A stretch of 64,000 nt of DNA from an uncultured Clostridia bacterium. Lineage in GTDB: Bacteria; Bacillota; Clostridia; Oscillospirales; Ruminococcaceae. Positions within the stretch are counted from its first letter, which is position 1; each line of letters begins with the position of its first letter. The translations under genes and the position numbers were made by a program. Positions 8,683 through 17,891 of the stretch are shown piece after piece. The DNA lies in contig CANQKD010000001.1 in assembly GCA_947624375.1 (NCBI GenBank), positions 124,001 through 188,000 on the forward strand, written 5' to 3'. The notes beneath the pieces were generated by a model. The model saw only the letters and a list, made by a program, of their open reading frames with translations, ran no database searches and had not been told where the DNA came from.

Positions 8683-9705
8683 TTATACCTCGATTATCCT
8701 GAAAGCCGCCGCGCGCAGAAGCCTGTTATACACCGCCAGACCCTCACCGCTTGTATCGGGGCAGCGCACAAACACCCTTTCAGCGCCAATGTCGTCGCAC
8801 TTTCTGAGCACCGCGAACAGATTTTGTGCCTGCTCTTTCGCCGCAGAGCCGTAAGACAGCACCCTTACATGGTCGCCTGCCAGTTCGCCGCAAAAATCGA
8901 CCGCAATATCTTTCTGCGTGTGTATATGCTCTTCAAGATATGTAACCACTTCTCTCGTACTTCCCTTAATAATATATACCTGCGCTTTGGGCGAATAATG
9001 CTTATATTTCATACCCGGTGAGCGCACCTTTGCCGAAGTATCAAGCTGCTCCAGAACACCTTTGTCAATTATGACATTTTCGCTGACTTCTTTCAGCATA
9101 TCCACAGATACCATACCCGGGCGAAGAACGCGAATAACATCATTTTCAATACTTATAACCGTGGATTCAACGCCTACCGTGCAGCTTCCGCCGTCAACAA
9201 TGGCAGGTATACGCCCGTTCATGTCGTCTAAAACGTGCTTTGCAAGCGTAGGGCTGGGGCTTCCCGAAAGATTTGCAGACGGCGCTGCAAGAGCTTTCCC
9301 ACAGGCAGAAATTATCTTCTGCGCCGTTTTGTGCGACGGAAAACGCACACCGACCGTATCAAGTCCGCCGCTCGTAACATACGGGATAGGATCGCTTTTG
9401 GGCATCACCATAGTGAGAGGTCCGGGCCAGAAACGCTCCGCACATTTAAGTGCCACAGGAGACACCTCACTGACCAGCCTGTCAAGCATAGATATATCCG
9501 AAATATGCACTATCAGCGGATTATCTGACGGTCTGCCCTTTGCCTCGAATATTTTCTTTACCGCGCTTTCATTCTCCGCATCGGCTGCGAGCCCGTATAC
9601 CGTTTCTGTAGGTATGCCGACAACTTCGCCGCTTTTCAAAAGCTGCGCCGCTAATGCTATGTCCTCATCGCTGTCAGAGAGCATTTTAGTTTCATACCGC
9701 TGCAT
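8683..9705 (-). CDS. L-threonylcarbamoyladenylate synthase (Sua5/YwlC type)
   Basis: It makes threonylcarbamoyl-AMP for the t6A37 modification of tRNAs that read ANN codons. The YrdC domain (about residues 15-205) carries GEVVGIPTETVYGLAADA, KGRPSDNPLIVHI and the SANLSGSPSPT motif. A further C-terminal Sua5 domain brings the total to 340 residues, so this is the long Sua5 form. It starts 2 bp after prfA with a ribosome binding site inside the prfA end, so the two translation genes are coupled. Confidence 0.94.
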   Translation of the reverse strand: MQRYETKMLSDSDEDIALAAQLLKSGEVVGIPTETVYGLAADAENESAVKKIFEAKGRPSDNPLIVHISDISMLDRLVSEVSPVALKCAERFWPGPLTMVMPKSDPIPYVTSGGLDTVGVRFPSHKTAQKIISACGKALAAPSANLSGSPSPTLAKHVLDDMNGRIPAIVDGGSCTVGVESTVISIENDVIRVLRPGMVSVDMLKEVSENVIIDKGVLEQLDTSAKVRSPGMKYKHYSPKAQVYIIKGSTREVVTYLEEHIHTQKDIAVDFCGELAGDHVRVLSYGSAAKEQAQNLFAVLRKCDDIGAERVFVRCPDTSGEGLAVYNRLLRAAAFRIIEV

Positions 9706-9707
9706 CT

Positions 9708-10787
9708 TTATTCCTCTTCCTGCGCGGAAAGCTTCGCCGCCTGGTCAGCAGTTGCGAGCGCATCTATAACTTCATCTAAATTCCCGTTAAGAATATATTC
9801 CAGCCTGTATATGGTAAGACCTATCCTGTGGTCAGAAAGCCTGCCCTCGGGAAAATTATATGTCCTTATCCTCTCCGAGCGGTCGCCCGTGCCAACTTGC
9901 GAACGCCTTACCGACGCTATCTCATCGGTCTGAGCGCGCTGTCTTTCTTCCAAAAGCCGTGAACGAAGAACGCGCATAGCCTTATCCTTGTTTTTATACT
10001 GGCTTCTCTCGTCCTGACATTCAACCACAAGCCCTGTGGGAAGATATGTTATCCTGACGGCAGATTCTGTCTTGTTTATATGCTGACCGCCTGCGCCCGA
10101 CGCTCTGAATACATCTATTTTAAGGTCTGTAGCCTCGTTTATTTCAAGCTCAACTTCCTCAGCTTCGGGAAGTACCGCAACCGTTACAGTAGAAGTATGC
10201 ACCCTGCCTTGCGATTCCGTCTCTGGCACTCTCTGCACCCTGTGAACGCCGCTTTCGTATTTCAGCCGTGAATACGCGCCCTCGCCCTGAATACTGAACG
10301 AAATTTCCTTGTAACCGCCAAGTTCGGTTTCGTTGGCGTTGAGCACCTCTATCTTCCAGCCCTTTGACTCTGCGTACATGGTGTACATTCTGTAAAGAGA
10401 GTTGGCAAACAGTGATGCCTCCTCGCCTCCTGCGCCGCCGCGTATCTCAATAATAACGTTTTTATCGTCGTTCGGGTCTTTGGGTAAAAGAAGTATTTTC
10501 AGCTCTTCGGTGGTCTTTGCCATGCTTTCTTTTGATTCATCATACTGCGCCTGGACCATTTCTTTGAAGTCCTTGTCCATGCCGCCTGCATCTAAAAGTT
10601 CAACTGCCTCATCAAAAGCCGCCTGCGCTTTGAGATACTCTTTGTATTTTTCTATGATAGGGGTAATGTTTTTATACTCCTTCATCAGATTCTTATAAAG
10701 CTCCTGGTCTGATATGACCTTGCTGTCCATAAGCTGCTTGTTTATATTGTCGTACTTTTCCAAAAGAGCTTTCAGCTTTTCAAACAT
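9708..10787 (-). CDS. prfA: Peptide chain release factor 1
   Basis: RF1 recognises UAA and UAG stop codons and triggers peptide release. The catalytic loop [15 protein letters not shown] lies near residue 229 and the codon-recognition PxT motif appears as [13 protein letters not shown]. The C-terminal block [19 protein letters not shown] is standard. I chose ATG 10787 (359 residues) because AAAGGA lies 8 nt upstream; a TTG one codon earlier is less well placed. The usual partner prmC is not adjacent; a DUF951 gene and rarA precede it. Confidence 0.96.
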   Translation of the reverse strand: MFEKLKALLEKYDNINKQLMDSKVISDQELYKNLMKEYKNITPIIEKYKEYLKAQAAFDEAVELLDAGGMDKDFKEMVQAQYDESKESMAKTTEELKILLLPKDPNDDKNVIIEIRGGAGGEEASLFANSLYRMYTMYAESKGWKIEVLNANETELGGYKEISFSIQGEGAYSRLKYESGVHRVQRVPETESQGRVHTSTVTVAVLPEAEEVELEINEATDLKIDVFRASGAGGQHINKTESAVRITYLPTGLVVECQDERSQYKNKDKAMRVLRSRLLEERQRAQTDEIASVRRSQVGTGDRSERIRTYNFPEGRLSDHRIGLTIYRLEYILNGNLDEVIDALATADQAAKLSAQEEE

Positions 10788-10818
10788 CAAAACTATCCTT
10801 TCTGACTATCTTGCTGTC

Positions 10819-11019
10819 TTATTGACCGTTATCATTATTTTCCGGCTTGATGACCTTTTTCACGTTCTTTTCAGCTTTTGAGCGCGGTATCATAATCTCG
10901 TGTCCGCACCCTTTGCACACCAAGCGAAAATCCATTCCCGAACGTTTTACTAGCCATTCTTTGCTGCCGCACGGGTGTGGCTTTTTCATTAAGAGTATAT
11001 CGCCTATTTCTATGTTCAT
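10819..11019 (-). CDS. DUF951 protein
   Basis: A 66-residue DUF951 protein of unknown function, found across Firmicutes. Seen: an N-terminal IGDILLMKKPHPCGSKEW and a paired-cysteine element (CKGCGHEIMIPRSK) suggesting, with the earlier HPCG, a small metal-binding or nucleic-acid-binding fold (inference). A basic C-terminal tail follows. It has AAAGGAAATAAT before the ATG and sits between rarA and prfA with gaps under 30 bp. Confidence 0.88.
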   Translation of the reverse strand: MNIEIGDILLMKKPHPCGSKEWLVKRSGMDFRLVCKGCGHEIMIPRSKAEKNVKKVIKPENNDNGQ

Positions 11020-11045
11020 ATTATTTCCTTTCGCGTTTTGCGCTG

Positions 11046-12317
11046 CTAGCCCTTTTTGTTCTTTATCTTATCCCAGTAAGACTTAGCCGCCTGCTCGTTC
11101 TTGTTATCGCCGTATTCATAATACTTTCTGCCCAGCAAGTCATCGGGAAGATACTGCTGCTGTACCCAGTGGTCGGGGAAATTATGCGGATAAAGATAAA
11201 ACTGCCCTTTGACCTGCGCGTCGTCTCCGTCAAAATGCTTGTTTTGCAAATTGCGCGGAAAATCGCCTTTTATGCCCTTTTGTATATCTGCTATAGCCTC
11301 ATCGATAGCCATTATCACAGAGTTTGACTTTGGCGCTGTCGCAAGAAGTATAACAGCCTGCGCAAGCGGTATGCGCGCCTCTGGTAACCCTAATTGCATA
11401 GCGCTGTCAACACACGATTTTACTATGCTTATCGCCTGCGGGTACGCAAGACCTATATCCTCAGCCGCAATAACGAGCAGCCGACGCGAAAGCGAAATAA
11501 TATCTCCTGCCTCCATAAGTCTTGCAGCATAGTGCAAAGCGGCGTTTTCATCACTTCCGCGAATTGATTTTTGCAAAGCCGAAAGTATATCGTAATGCTG
11601 GTCGCCGTCTCTGTCATAACGCATATTGCTGCGCTGTGTAAGAGCCTTTACGTTATCCATACGCACCACAAGCTTTTCGCCATCGTTATCAGCCGCCAGA
11701 ACGCACAGTTCCACGGTATTGAGCGATTTTCTCACATCACCGCCGCAGCCCAGCGCAACATGGTCTATAACGCCGTTTTCAACTTGCAGTTTAAGACCTC
11801 TTTCCTCCGCGAGTATACCAAAAGCCCGTTTTATCGCAGGTTTTACTTCCTCGGGCTCTACCGGCTTGAATTCAAACACCGTTGAGCGGCTTATTATCGC
11901 GTTGTACACATAAAAATACGGGTTCTCAGTCGTTGAAGCTATCAGCGTTATCTGACCGTTTTCTATATATTCCAGAAGCGATTGCTGTTGTTTTTTGTTA
12001 AGATACTGTATCTCGTCAAGGTATAAAAGTATGCCGTTCATGCCCTCAAAAGTATCGGTACGCGCTATAATGTCTTTGATATCCGCAATAGAAGCGGTAG
12101 TGCCGTTGAGCTTGTGCAGTACCATATTTGAGTTTTCGGCTATGATCCTCGCAACTGTGGTCTTGCCGATGCCCGACGGGCCGTAAAATATCATGTTCGG
12201 AACGTTACCGCTCTCTATTATGCGGCGAAGAGGCTTGTCCGCACCCAGAAGATGCTTCTGACCTACCACTTCTTCAATATTTGCAGGACGTATCCTGTCA
12301 GCCAACGGCTGCGGCAT
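11046..12317 (-). CDS. rarA: Replication-associated recombination protein A (RarA/MgsA AAA ATPase)
   Basis: RarA is a clamp-loader-like AAA ATPase acting at stalled forks. Walker A YGPSGIGKTT is at residues 45-54, Walker B LLYLDEIQYLN near 100, and the arginine-finger region IISRSTVFEF is present. The C-terminal MgsA domain includes GSDENAALHYAARLMEAGD and ends with the family motif KYYEYGDNKNE. At 423 residues it is full length. It heads a seven-gene unit with its own promoter at 12361-12389. Confidence 0.95.
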   Translation of the reverse strand: MPQPLADRIRPANIEEVVGQKHLLGADKPLRRIIESGNVPNMIFYGPSGIGKTTVARIIAENSNMVLHKLNGTTASIADIKDIIARTDTFEGMNGILLYLDEIQYLNKKQQQSLLEYIENGQITLIASTTENPYFYVYNAIISRSTVFEFKPVEPEEVKPAIKRAFGILAEERGLKLQVENGVIDHVALGCGGDVRKSLNTVELCVLAADNDGEKLVVRMDNVKALTQRSNMRYDRDGDQHYDILSALQKSIRGSDENAALHYAARLMEAGDIISLSRRLLVIAAEDIGLAYPQAISIVKSCVDSAMQLGLPEARIPLAQAVILLATAPKSNSVIMAIDEAIADIQKGIKGDFPRNLQNKHFDGDDAQVKGQFYLYPHNFPDHWVQQQYLPDDLLGRKYYEYGDNKNEQAAKSYWDKIKNKKG

Positions 12318-12360
12318 ATAAGCTCACCTCGTCTTTCCCAAACTACATACTCACCATACA

Positions 12361-12389
12361 ATTGTAGCACACTTTTTGGAAATTTGCAA
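12361..12389 (-). promoter_or_regulatory. Sigma-A promoter of the rarA unit
   Basis: Minus-strand TTGCAA, 17-nt spacer, TACAAT, about 44 nt upstream of the rarA ATG, which is preceded by GAGGTGAG. Confidence 0.65.
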
Positions 12390-12516
12390 GTGCAGAATAT
12401 CAACATAAAAAGACAGACGTACTGTTAGTAAGATACCCATACATAAGTTTTGCCCGAAGCGGTAATGCTTAGAGGCATTGTGCGCTTATTATGTTACCAA
12501 GATAAAGGCATAATTT

Positions 12517-12863
12517 GCGCTTACGCGCGGCGCAGGAGCGCATTCACCGCCCCACTGTAATTTGGTTTTTTCTCATTTTGAGTAAGCTAATGTTTTTGCG
12601 CGTTTTGGGTTATGAACTTTTCATTTTGAACGGCGTTCCAGAATGGAACGCGGAAAGTTTGATGTATATTCTCATTAGGGAACGCCCTCTCTTGCAGGGC
12701 GTTCCCTCTTTCAAAATAGTCCACCGGACTATTTTGAAATTCACCCTTTGCGGAGCGCACGCTGTGTCTTTGTGGGGCACCGCCCCACGCCCCGCGACCC
12801 TTTTGAAAAAGGGTCGATCGAAAACTTTCAGTTTCTTGACAAGAACTTAAAGTTTTGCGTAAA
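12517..12863. repeat. Structured intergenic repeat, copy A
   Basis: No gene is visible between 12318 and 13007. This part holds a chain of hairpins: GGAACGCCCT...AGGGCGTTCC, a 14-bp stem at 12709-12739 around AATAGTCC/GGACTATT, TGGGGC/GCCCCA, and CCCTTTTGAAAAAGGG. The same modules recur in the same order at 46087-46424 and, inverted, at 45785-45936. Its first 25 bases (starting GCGCTTACGCG) recur at 45785 and 49178. Between copies A and B the stems change by compensatory substitutions. Confidence 0.8.
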
Positions 12864-12940
12864 GTGGAACGCCGTCCGCGCTCGGACAAATCCCGATTTA
12901 TCTTAGGTAATAATTATAAAAGCCGTTACATTGCCAACAA

Positions 12941-12983
12941 AAACGCCATAGTACTTCTGACTTTTGATCAAAACTACTATGGC
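12941..12983 (-). terminator. Intrinsic terminator after glyA
   Basis: Minus strand: GCCATAGTA pairs with TACTATGGC (9 bp), followed by GTTTTTGTT, about 25 nt after the glyA stop. Confidence 0.75.
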
Positions 12984-13007
12984 ATAAACTTCTATATGTG
13001 CTAATTA

Positions 13008-14264
13008 TTATTCATACAGCGGATATTTCTCGCATATCTCGCAAACGCCTGCTCTTATCTCGTCAGCCTTGTTATCAAAGTCTGAAGCGGTAAGATAAAT
13101 AAACTGCGCTATCTTGTCCATATCCTCCTCAACAAGTCCTCTGGTAGTAACCGCAGGTGTGCCTATTCTTACGCCGCTTGTGATAAACGGGCTTTGAGGG
13201 TCGTTGGGTATGGCATTCTTGTTTACGGTTATGTATACCTCGTCAAGCTTCTTTTCAAGCTCTTTGCCCGTGATGTTGAACGGTCTTAGATCAACAAGCA
13301 TAAGGTGGTTATCTGTGCCGCCCGAAACAAGCGCAAATCCTCTTGAAACAAGTCCCTTTGCGAGCGCCTGGGCGTTCTTTACTATCTGCTGCTGATAGGT
13401 CTTGAACTCAGGTCTCAGAGCCTCGCCGAAGCATACTGCCTTTGCGGCTATAACGTGCATGAGCGGTCCACCCTGTGTGCCCGGGAATATAGCCTTATTC
13501 ATCTTCTTGGCAAGCTCTTCATCGTTTGTAAGTATCAGTCCGCCTCTGGGACCTCTGAGAGTTTTATGCGTGGTAGTTGTAACAACATCGGCATACGGCA
13601 TCGGCGACGGGTGCAGACCAGCCGCTACAAGACCTGCGATATGCGCCATATCTACCATAAAGTATGCGCCAACGCTCTTTGCTATCTTTGAAATGCGCTC
13701 AAAATCAATAATTCTGGGGTATGCCGACGCGCCTGCTACTATAAGCTTCGGCTTTACTTCCTGCGCCTGCTTTTCAAAAGCATCGTAATCTATAAAACCG
13801 TTGTCGTCTATTCCGTAGGGAACGAAGTTGAAATACTTGCCCGACAAATTTACAGGCGAACCATGTGTAAGGTGACCGCCATGCGCGAGCGACATACCCA
13901 TTACCGTATCGCCCGGCTCTATCAGAGCAAAGTAAACCGCGGTGTTTGCCTGCGCACCCGAGTGAGGCTGAACGTTTGCAAAATTTGCGCCGAATATCTT
14001 GCAGGCTCTCTCGATAGCGATATTCTCTACAATATCGACACATTCGCAGCCGCCGTAGTATCTCTTTCCCGAATAGCCCTCAGCATACTTGTTGGTAAGA
14101 ACGCTGCCCATAGCAGCCATTACGGCAGGCGATACTATATTTTCGCTTGCTATAAGCTCAAGATTTCTTCTCTGCCTTGCAAGCTCCTTTTCCATAGCCT
14201 CGCCAACGTCGCTGTCGAACTGTTTTACAAAACCTATGGTATCCATCATTTTCATTGTTCCCAT
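13008..14264 (-). CDS. glyA: Serine hydroxymethyltransferase
   Basis: GlyA interconverts serine and glycine with tetrahydrofolate and is the main source of one-carbon units. The PLP-lysine motif [16 protein letters not shown] lies near residue 226; [21 protein letters not shown] and [13 protein letters not shown] are also present. I took ATG 14264 (418 residues) since AAGGAG is 9 nt upstream; a TTG two codons earlier is a poorer start. Its promoter and terminator make it monocistronic. Confidence 0.97.
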   Translation of the reverse strand: MGTMKMMDTIGFVKQFDSDVGEAMEKELARQRRNLELIASENIVSPAVMAAMGSVLTNKYAEGYSGKRYYGGCECVDIVENIAIERACKIFGANFANVQPHSGAQANTAVYFALIEPGDTVMGMSLAHGGHLTHGSPVNLSGKYFNFVPYGIDDNGFIDYDAFEKQAQEVKPKLIVAGASAYPRIIDFERISKIAKSVGAYFMVDMAHIAGLVAAGLHPSPMPYADVVTTTTHKTLRGPRGGLILTNDEELAKKMNKAIFPGTQGGPLMHVIAAKAVCFGEALRPEFKTYQQQIVKNAQALAKGLVSRGFALVSGGTDNHLMLVDLRPFNITGKELEKKLDEVYITVNKNAIPNDPQSPFITSGVRIGTPAVTTRGLVEEDMDKIAQFIYLTASDFDNKADEIRAGVCEICEKYPLYE

Positions 14265-14295
14265 TTGCAACTACTCCTTAAATCAATATATAATA

Positions 14296-14324
14296 ATTAT
14301 AACTTATTTCAACTCAATATTCAA
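14296..14324 (-). promoter_or_regulatory. Sigma-A promoter of glyA
   Basis: Minus-strand TTGAAT, 17-nt spacer, TATAAT, about 32 nt upstream of the glyA start. Confidence 0.72.
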
Positions 14325-14436
14325 GGGCTTTTTGTTAATTTTTCAAAAACACTTCAAAATGCGCCGCGGTTTCCGTATAAAGCACCGCTCATTCGGCAAC
14401 AATATTCTTGCTTATATACTGAAAGGAGATGCTTTT

Positions 14437-14760
14437 ATGGACATTCAGGCAGAATTTGAAAATGTTGATATCGCGGATATAGTCTGTACAAATATAAAAA
14501 ACAACGTACCCGGCATACAGCGCATATCTATAACCGACAGAGGCTTTCCCACGCCGTATGGGTCTTCTGTAAGAACGATATTATCTCAGGGCGTGAACGG
14601 CGTGCAGCCTTATGTAACTGAGATAAAACAGCCTTCTGTGCCAGTAAACAGCTACTCGGGCAGCGCGCTTGTGAATATAAAGTGCGATCCACAGTCGGCA
14701 GGGGCAGTAAAACGCAGGCTTATCTCTCGCGGCGGACATTCTGTGAAAGAGCTATCATAA
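14437..14760 (+). CDS. Conserved-looking protein of unknown function
   Basis: A 107-residue protein I do not recognise. The ATG at 14437 has AAAGGAGA 8 nt upstream; the open frame reaches further upstream but no earlier start has a ribosome binding site. The sequence is soluble, without signal peptide or membrane segment, mostly short beta-like stretches (RISITDRGFPTPYGSSVRT, SALVNIKCDP) and a basic C-terminal helix (AGAVKRRLISRGGHSVKEL). It precedes the S1-domain gene by 54 bp on the same strand, so the two may be co-transcribed and functionally linked. Confidence 0.72.
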   Translation: MDIQAEFENVDIADIVCTNIKNNVPGIQRISITDRGFPTPYGSSVRTILSQGVNGVQPYVTEIKQPSVPVNSYSGSALVNIKCDPQSAGAVKRRLISRGGHSVKELS

Positions 14761-14814
14761 ATAAGATATTCACGGCATAAGATGTACCAATACACATATT
14801 TTTGGAGGTACAAA

Positions 14815-15729
14815 ATGCCAAACTATTATCCTGAAGGAAAACTTATTGACAAATATGAAAACAGAAGCTGGCTGCGAACAGCCGATACTATGTCAGCCGC
14901 TATGGCATCGGGCAGAATACTTGAAGCGAAAGCGGTGCTGTGCGACAACGACCACGATCTTATTGTAAATCTGCCCTGCGGCAAGGGCATTATTCCGCGT
15001 GCCGAGGGCGCTATAGGCATTGCTGACGGCACCACGCGCGATATTGCCCTGCTTGCAAGGGTAAACAAGCCTGTATGCTTCAAAGTCATTGATATACAAG
15101 AAGACGGCGGCGGTTATCGCTATATACTCTCGCGCCGCTTAGCGCAGGAAGAATGTATGGAGCAGTATATCTCAAAACTTACCCCCGGTGACATTATTTC
15201 CGCGCGGATAACACACTTAGAGCAGTTTGGCTGCTTTGTTGACATAGGCTGCGGAATATCCTCTCTGATACCTATTGACGCAATATCGGTATCGCGAATA
15301 TCTCACCCGTCAGACCGCTTTACAAACGGCGATGAGATACTGGCTGTTGTAAAGGGCAAAGATGACGGCAGGATCCAGCTTACCCACAAGGAACTTCTGG
15401 GAACGTGGGAGCAAAACGCAGCACTTTTCAACCAAGGTGAAACGGTCGGCGGAATAGTGCGTTCTATTGAAGATTACGGCGTTTTTATAGAGCTTACGCC
15501 AAATCTTGCAGGGCTTGCCGAGCCGTTTGACGGCGTGAGCGAGGGGCAGTCGGCAAGCGTTTACATAAAAGCGATTATACCCGAAAAGATGAAAGTAAAG
15601 CTGATAATAGTAGATGTGTTCGACTCCCCTGCCGACAAGAGTTTCAACTATTACCTGACTGATGGTCACATAAACGACTGGATATACTCCACGCCGCAGT
15701 GCGAAAAACGAATAGAGAGCCACTTTTAA
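14815..15729 (+). CDS. S1-domain RNA-binding protein
   Basis: A 304-residue protein with S1-type OB folds. One S1 domain spans about residues 123-195 (TPGDIISARITHLEQFGCFVDIG...GRIQLTHKELLG) and a second about 206-268 (GETVGGIVRSIEDYGVFIELTP). The N-terminal 35-110 region may be a divergent third OB fold (inference). It resembles ribosomal-protein-S1-like proteins of Clostridia but is shorter than true RpsA; a translation or RNA-decay role is possible but not shown. GGAGG lies 6 nt before ATG 14815. A terminator follows directly. Confidence 0.85.
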   Translation: MPNYYPEGKLIDKYENRSWLRTADTMSAAMASGRILEAKAVLCDNDHDLIVNLPCGKGIIPRAEGAIGIADGTTRDIALLARVNKPVCFKVIDIQEDGGGYRYILSRRLAQEECMEQYISKLTPGDIISARITHLEQFGCFVDIGCGISSLIPIDAISVSRISHPSDRFTNGDEILAVVKGKDDGRIQLTHKELLGTWEQNAALFNQGETVGGIVRSIEDYGVFIELTPNLAGLAEPFDGVSEGQSASVYIKAIIPEKMKVKLIIVDVFDSPADKSFNYYLTDGHINDWIYSTPQCEKRIESHF

Positions 15730-15733
15730 TGCA

Positions 15734-15778
15734 AAAGCTCCGATGAAACGAAAACGTTCCTCGGAGCTTTATTTTATT
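15734..15778 (+). terminator. Intrinsic terminator after the S1-domain gene, probably bidirectional
   Basis: AAAGCTCCGA pairs with TCGGAGCTTT (10 bp) and is followed by ATTTTATT on the plus strand. It also lies just past the end of the convergent minus-strand unit (stop at 15774) and may serve both. Confidence 0.8.
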
Positions 15779-16247
15779 GTGCCTCTGCTTTAGAATACCC
15801 GTTCTCAAATTCCCTGCCGTTGTCAAACTCCTGTATTTCAGCCGAAGTCAGATCGCCTTTTCCGTCATAACGGTAAAAGCGACCGCTGTCAGCAATAAAT
15901 TCAAGAATACAATAATCTTCATCGTCAATGCCCTTTGGGTAGTATTTTTCGTCGCCGTCATTCCAGAGCAGCTGTTTGTACTCTCTTTCAAAATGAACGG
16001 CGAATTTTCCGTAAAGGCACAGCCCCTCAAATGCATCGTCATCTGCAAAATACAGACAAGCATTACCGTTTTTCAGCAGGCTTTGCACGTGGGCGGAGCT
16101 CGTATTCGTTGATATCAGATGTCTGCCCAAGCCCTTGTGCCACACGCAAAACACCCTGCGAACGTTCTGCCTGCCGTTTTCGTCTGTATATCCCATAGTC
16201 GCAAATAAAGATCTATTGATAAGCGCCATTATTTCGTTGTTTGTCAT
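15774..16247 (-). CDS. Pyridoxamine 5'-phosphate oxidase-like flavin-binding protein
   Basis: A 157-residue protein of the split-barrel PNPOx-like superfamily, which commonly binds FMN, F420 or heme; the ligand here is unknown. Visible: the N-terminal helix NEIMALINRSLFATMGYTDENG, the strand with WHKGLGRHLISTNTSSAHVQSL (typical phosphate-binding 'T-x-x-S-x-K' position), and GNACLYFADDDAFEGLCLYGKF. The ATG at 16247 has GGGGAGGA 5 nt upstream; a TTG seven codons earlier overlaps the upstream gene. It ends a three-gene unit with the acetyltransferase and hydrolase genes. Confidence 0.82.
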   Translation of the reverse strand: MTNNEIMALINRSLFATMGYTDENGRQNVRRVFCVWHKGLGRHLISTNTSSAHVQSLLKNGNACLYFADDDAFEGLCLYGKFAVHFEREYKQLLWNDGDEKYYPKGIDDEDYCILEFIADSGRFYRYDGKGDLTSAEIQEFDNGREFENGYSKAEAQ

Positions 16248-16260
16248 ATAATCCTCCCCG

Positions 16261-16809
16261 TCAGTCAATGACCGCCATTTTGTAAAGTTTTGTACGCATT
16301 TTGCCCATGTAGCCTGCTATAAGGCTCTGATACTCCTCATTTGTCGGCGGCGTGCCTGTTCCAAGCATATCAAACACCACCGATGCTTCACGGATATGGT
16401 GGTGCATATCAACAAAGCCGTTTTTGAAATAAAACTGCCTGCGCTTAACACGCTGCTCCAGATTATCGCACTCAACATCTGCTCTTTCGGCGGCGAGGAA
16501 TATCCTCATTCCCTTGTAATGCTCTTTCAAAGCCTGCAAAGCCGCGCTGCCATAGCCCTGACCCCGAAGCCCGGGCATTATAGCAAAATAGAATATGTAC
16601 GCCAAGTCACTGCGCGTTACCACATAAAAAAGCCCGACAACGCTTTCTCTATCATATATCGCTAGAAAATCTACATTCTGCCTGTCCGCGCGCTTTTCAA
16701 GCATCTTGAACGGGGCGCGCTCGTTTGAAGGGAACGCGCTCTCGTAAAGCTGCTTTATTTTTATATAGTCTCTTGATGTTTTGTTCGCTTTTTCAAGTCT
16801 TACGGTCAT
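16261..16809 (-). CDS. GNAT family N-acetyltransferase
   Basis: A 182-residue GNAT-fold acetyltransferase. The acetyl-CoA-binding motif A appears as FAIMPGLRGQGYGSAALQALKEH around residues 77-99, preceded by the beta strand SVVGLFYVV and followed by RRQFYFKNGFVD. A long histidine-containing segment (MHHHIRE) follows. Substrate unknown. It lies 10 bp after the choloylglycine-hydrolase-family gene, with GAGGT before the ATG. Confidence 0.87.
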   Translation of the reverse strand: MTVRLEKANKTSRDYIKIKQLYESAFPSNERAPFKMLEKRADRQNVDFLAIYDRESVVGLFYVVTRSDLAYIFYFAIMPGLRGQGYGSAALQALKEHYKGMRIFLAAERADVECDNLEQRVKRRQFYFKNGFVDMHHHIREASVVFDMLGTGTPPTNEEYQSLIAGYMGKMRTKLYKMAVID

Positions 16810-16819
16810 AAATACCTCG

Positions 16820-17794
16820 CTAGTTCTGATAGTTTATCTTCTCTTTCATTACAAGCTTATAGGAAACCACGCTGCTGCCGTCAAGGTCTTCCTTGTTCAT
16901 ATCTACCGCCGAGATCTGGTGATTATCGTATGAAGTATAGTAGTAAATGCCCTTGCTTGCATTGCAGCATGAGGTATATATGGTTATCTCATACTCGCCT
17001 TCTTTCAGCTCACAGCAGCCTCTTTGCTGGTCAACGCTGTTAAGGATATGGAAAAACTGGCTGACGCTTGAAATTTCATCGCTTTTTGAAAGTGAGTTCA
17101 TCTTTACAAACGAAACTCTTACAAATCTTGACATTGACGACAGATCTCCCGGCAGACCCAAAGCGCCCATACCGCGGCTGTAAAGCTTCAGATCAAGCTT
17201 ATCTGAAAATCTGTTTTCTGGTGATTTTGCTGAAAGCCCCATAAAATTGTTGAGATTGAAAAGCTGCTCATCAAACGGCGGATTATTCGTAAGCGTGCCT
17301 GTCGGGTTATCATAAACGAAAAAGCCGTCCCTCACGCTCTCTACCGTTATAGCCTCGTTTTCGTCTGCGATTATCCAGTGCAGCTGCGATGCAGGGTAAT
17401 GTTCGCTGAAGCTTTCGTTCGTTATGCTGATGTTCTTCAGCAGCTTTCTTGCCTCTTGAACGGTAGCGCATTTACCGAGGATATACGGCAAAAATTCAAA
17501 CTGCGCAAGGTTATCTTTGCCGTCTGTAACATCTCTGTACACTGCATTACCGACGAAATTAAGCCCTGCCATGCCAAGACCCTTTTCATTTATGCCGTCA
17601 TAAAAAAGTGGGTATCCACCTGCGATATGCGCCATGCCGATAATAGCATAATGGCTGTTCATAGCCGGAAGATGACGAAGCCGGAACGGGAAATTGCGCG
17701 GAACTACGGTAACTTCCTCGCCGTAGGAGCACTCATAGTCAAGCGTTCTGCCAAAGTAAAAGTCATTTGTTTTATACGTTGCTGCCGTACACAT
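16820..17794 (-). CDS. Choloylglycine hydrolase family protein (bile salt hydrolase / penicillin V acylase type)
   Basis: An Ntn-hydrolase that cleaves amide bonds of conjugated bile acids, penicillin V or acyl-homoserine lactones, depending on the member. The family catalytic set is visible: Cys2 (exposed after removal of Met1), Arg16 and Asp19 in FGRTLDYE, Asn171 in TNNPPFDEQ, and Arg226 in SSMSRFVRVSF. At 324 residues it is of normal length, and there is no signal peptide, so it is cytoplasmic. Bile salt hydrolase is the likeliest activity in a gut bacterium, but the motifs do not separate it from penicillin V acylase. It has its own promoter and leads a unit with GNAT and PNPOx-like genes. 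Confidence 0.88.
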   Translation of the reverse strand: MCTAATYKTNDFYFGRTLDYECSYGEEVTVVPRNFPFRLRHLPAMNSHYAIIGMAHIAGGYPLFYDGINEKGLGMAGLNFVGNAVYRDVTDGKDNLAQFEFLPYILGKCATVQEARKLLKNISITNESFSEHYPASQLHWIIADENEAITVESVRDGFFVYDNPTGTLTNNPPFDEQLFNLNNFMGLSAKSPENRFSDKLDLKLYSRGMGALGLPGDLSSMSRFVRVSFVKMNSLSKSDEISSVSQFFHILNSVDQQRGCCELKEGEYEITIYTSCCNASKGIYYYTSYDNHQISAVDMNKEDLDGSSVVSYKLVMKEKINYQN

Positions 17795-17827
17795 AATATC
17801 ACCTCATAAGAATTTTATGTTAATACT

Positions 17828-17856
17828 ATTGTAGCACAATCTATCAAAAACTTCAA
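17828..17856 (-). promoter_or_regulatory. Sigma-A promoter of the choloylglycine hydrolase unit
   Basis: Minus-strand TTGAAG, 17-nt spacer, TACAAT, ending about 33 nt before the ATG; GAGGTG precedes the ATG. Confidence 0.68.
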
Positions 17857-17860
17857 GCAC

Positions 17861-17884
17861 AAAAAAGGGCACAAAATTGTGCCC
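17861..17884 (-). terminator. Intrinsic terminator after hsp20
   Basis: Minus strand: GGGCACA pairs with TGTGCCC around a 4-nt loop, followed by six T, just after the hsp20 stop. Confidence 0.85.
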
Positions 17885-17891
17885 CTTCTGC

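Noticed and set aside
12515-12889. Open frames of about 100 codons on both strands in the 12.3-13.0 kb gap
   Set aside because: They coincide with hairpin modules that recur in other gaps; no ribosome binding site and a composition unlike genes.
14089-14436. Upstream extension of the 107-residue gene
   Set aside because: This part overlaps glyA on the other strand and its promoter; the first start with a ribosome binding site is 14437.
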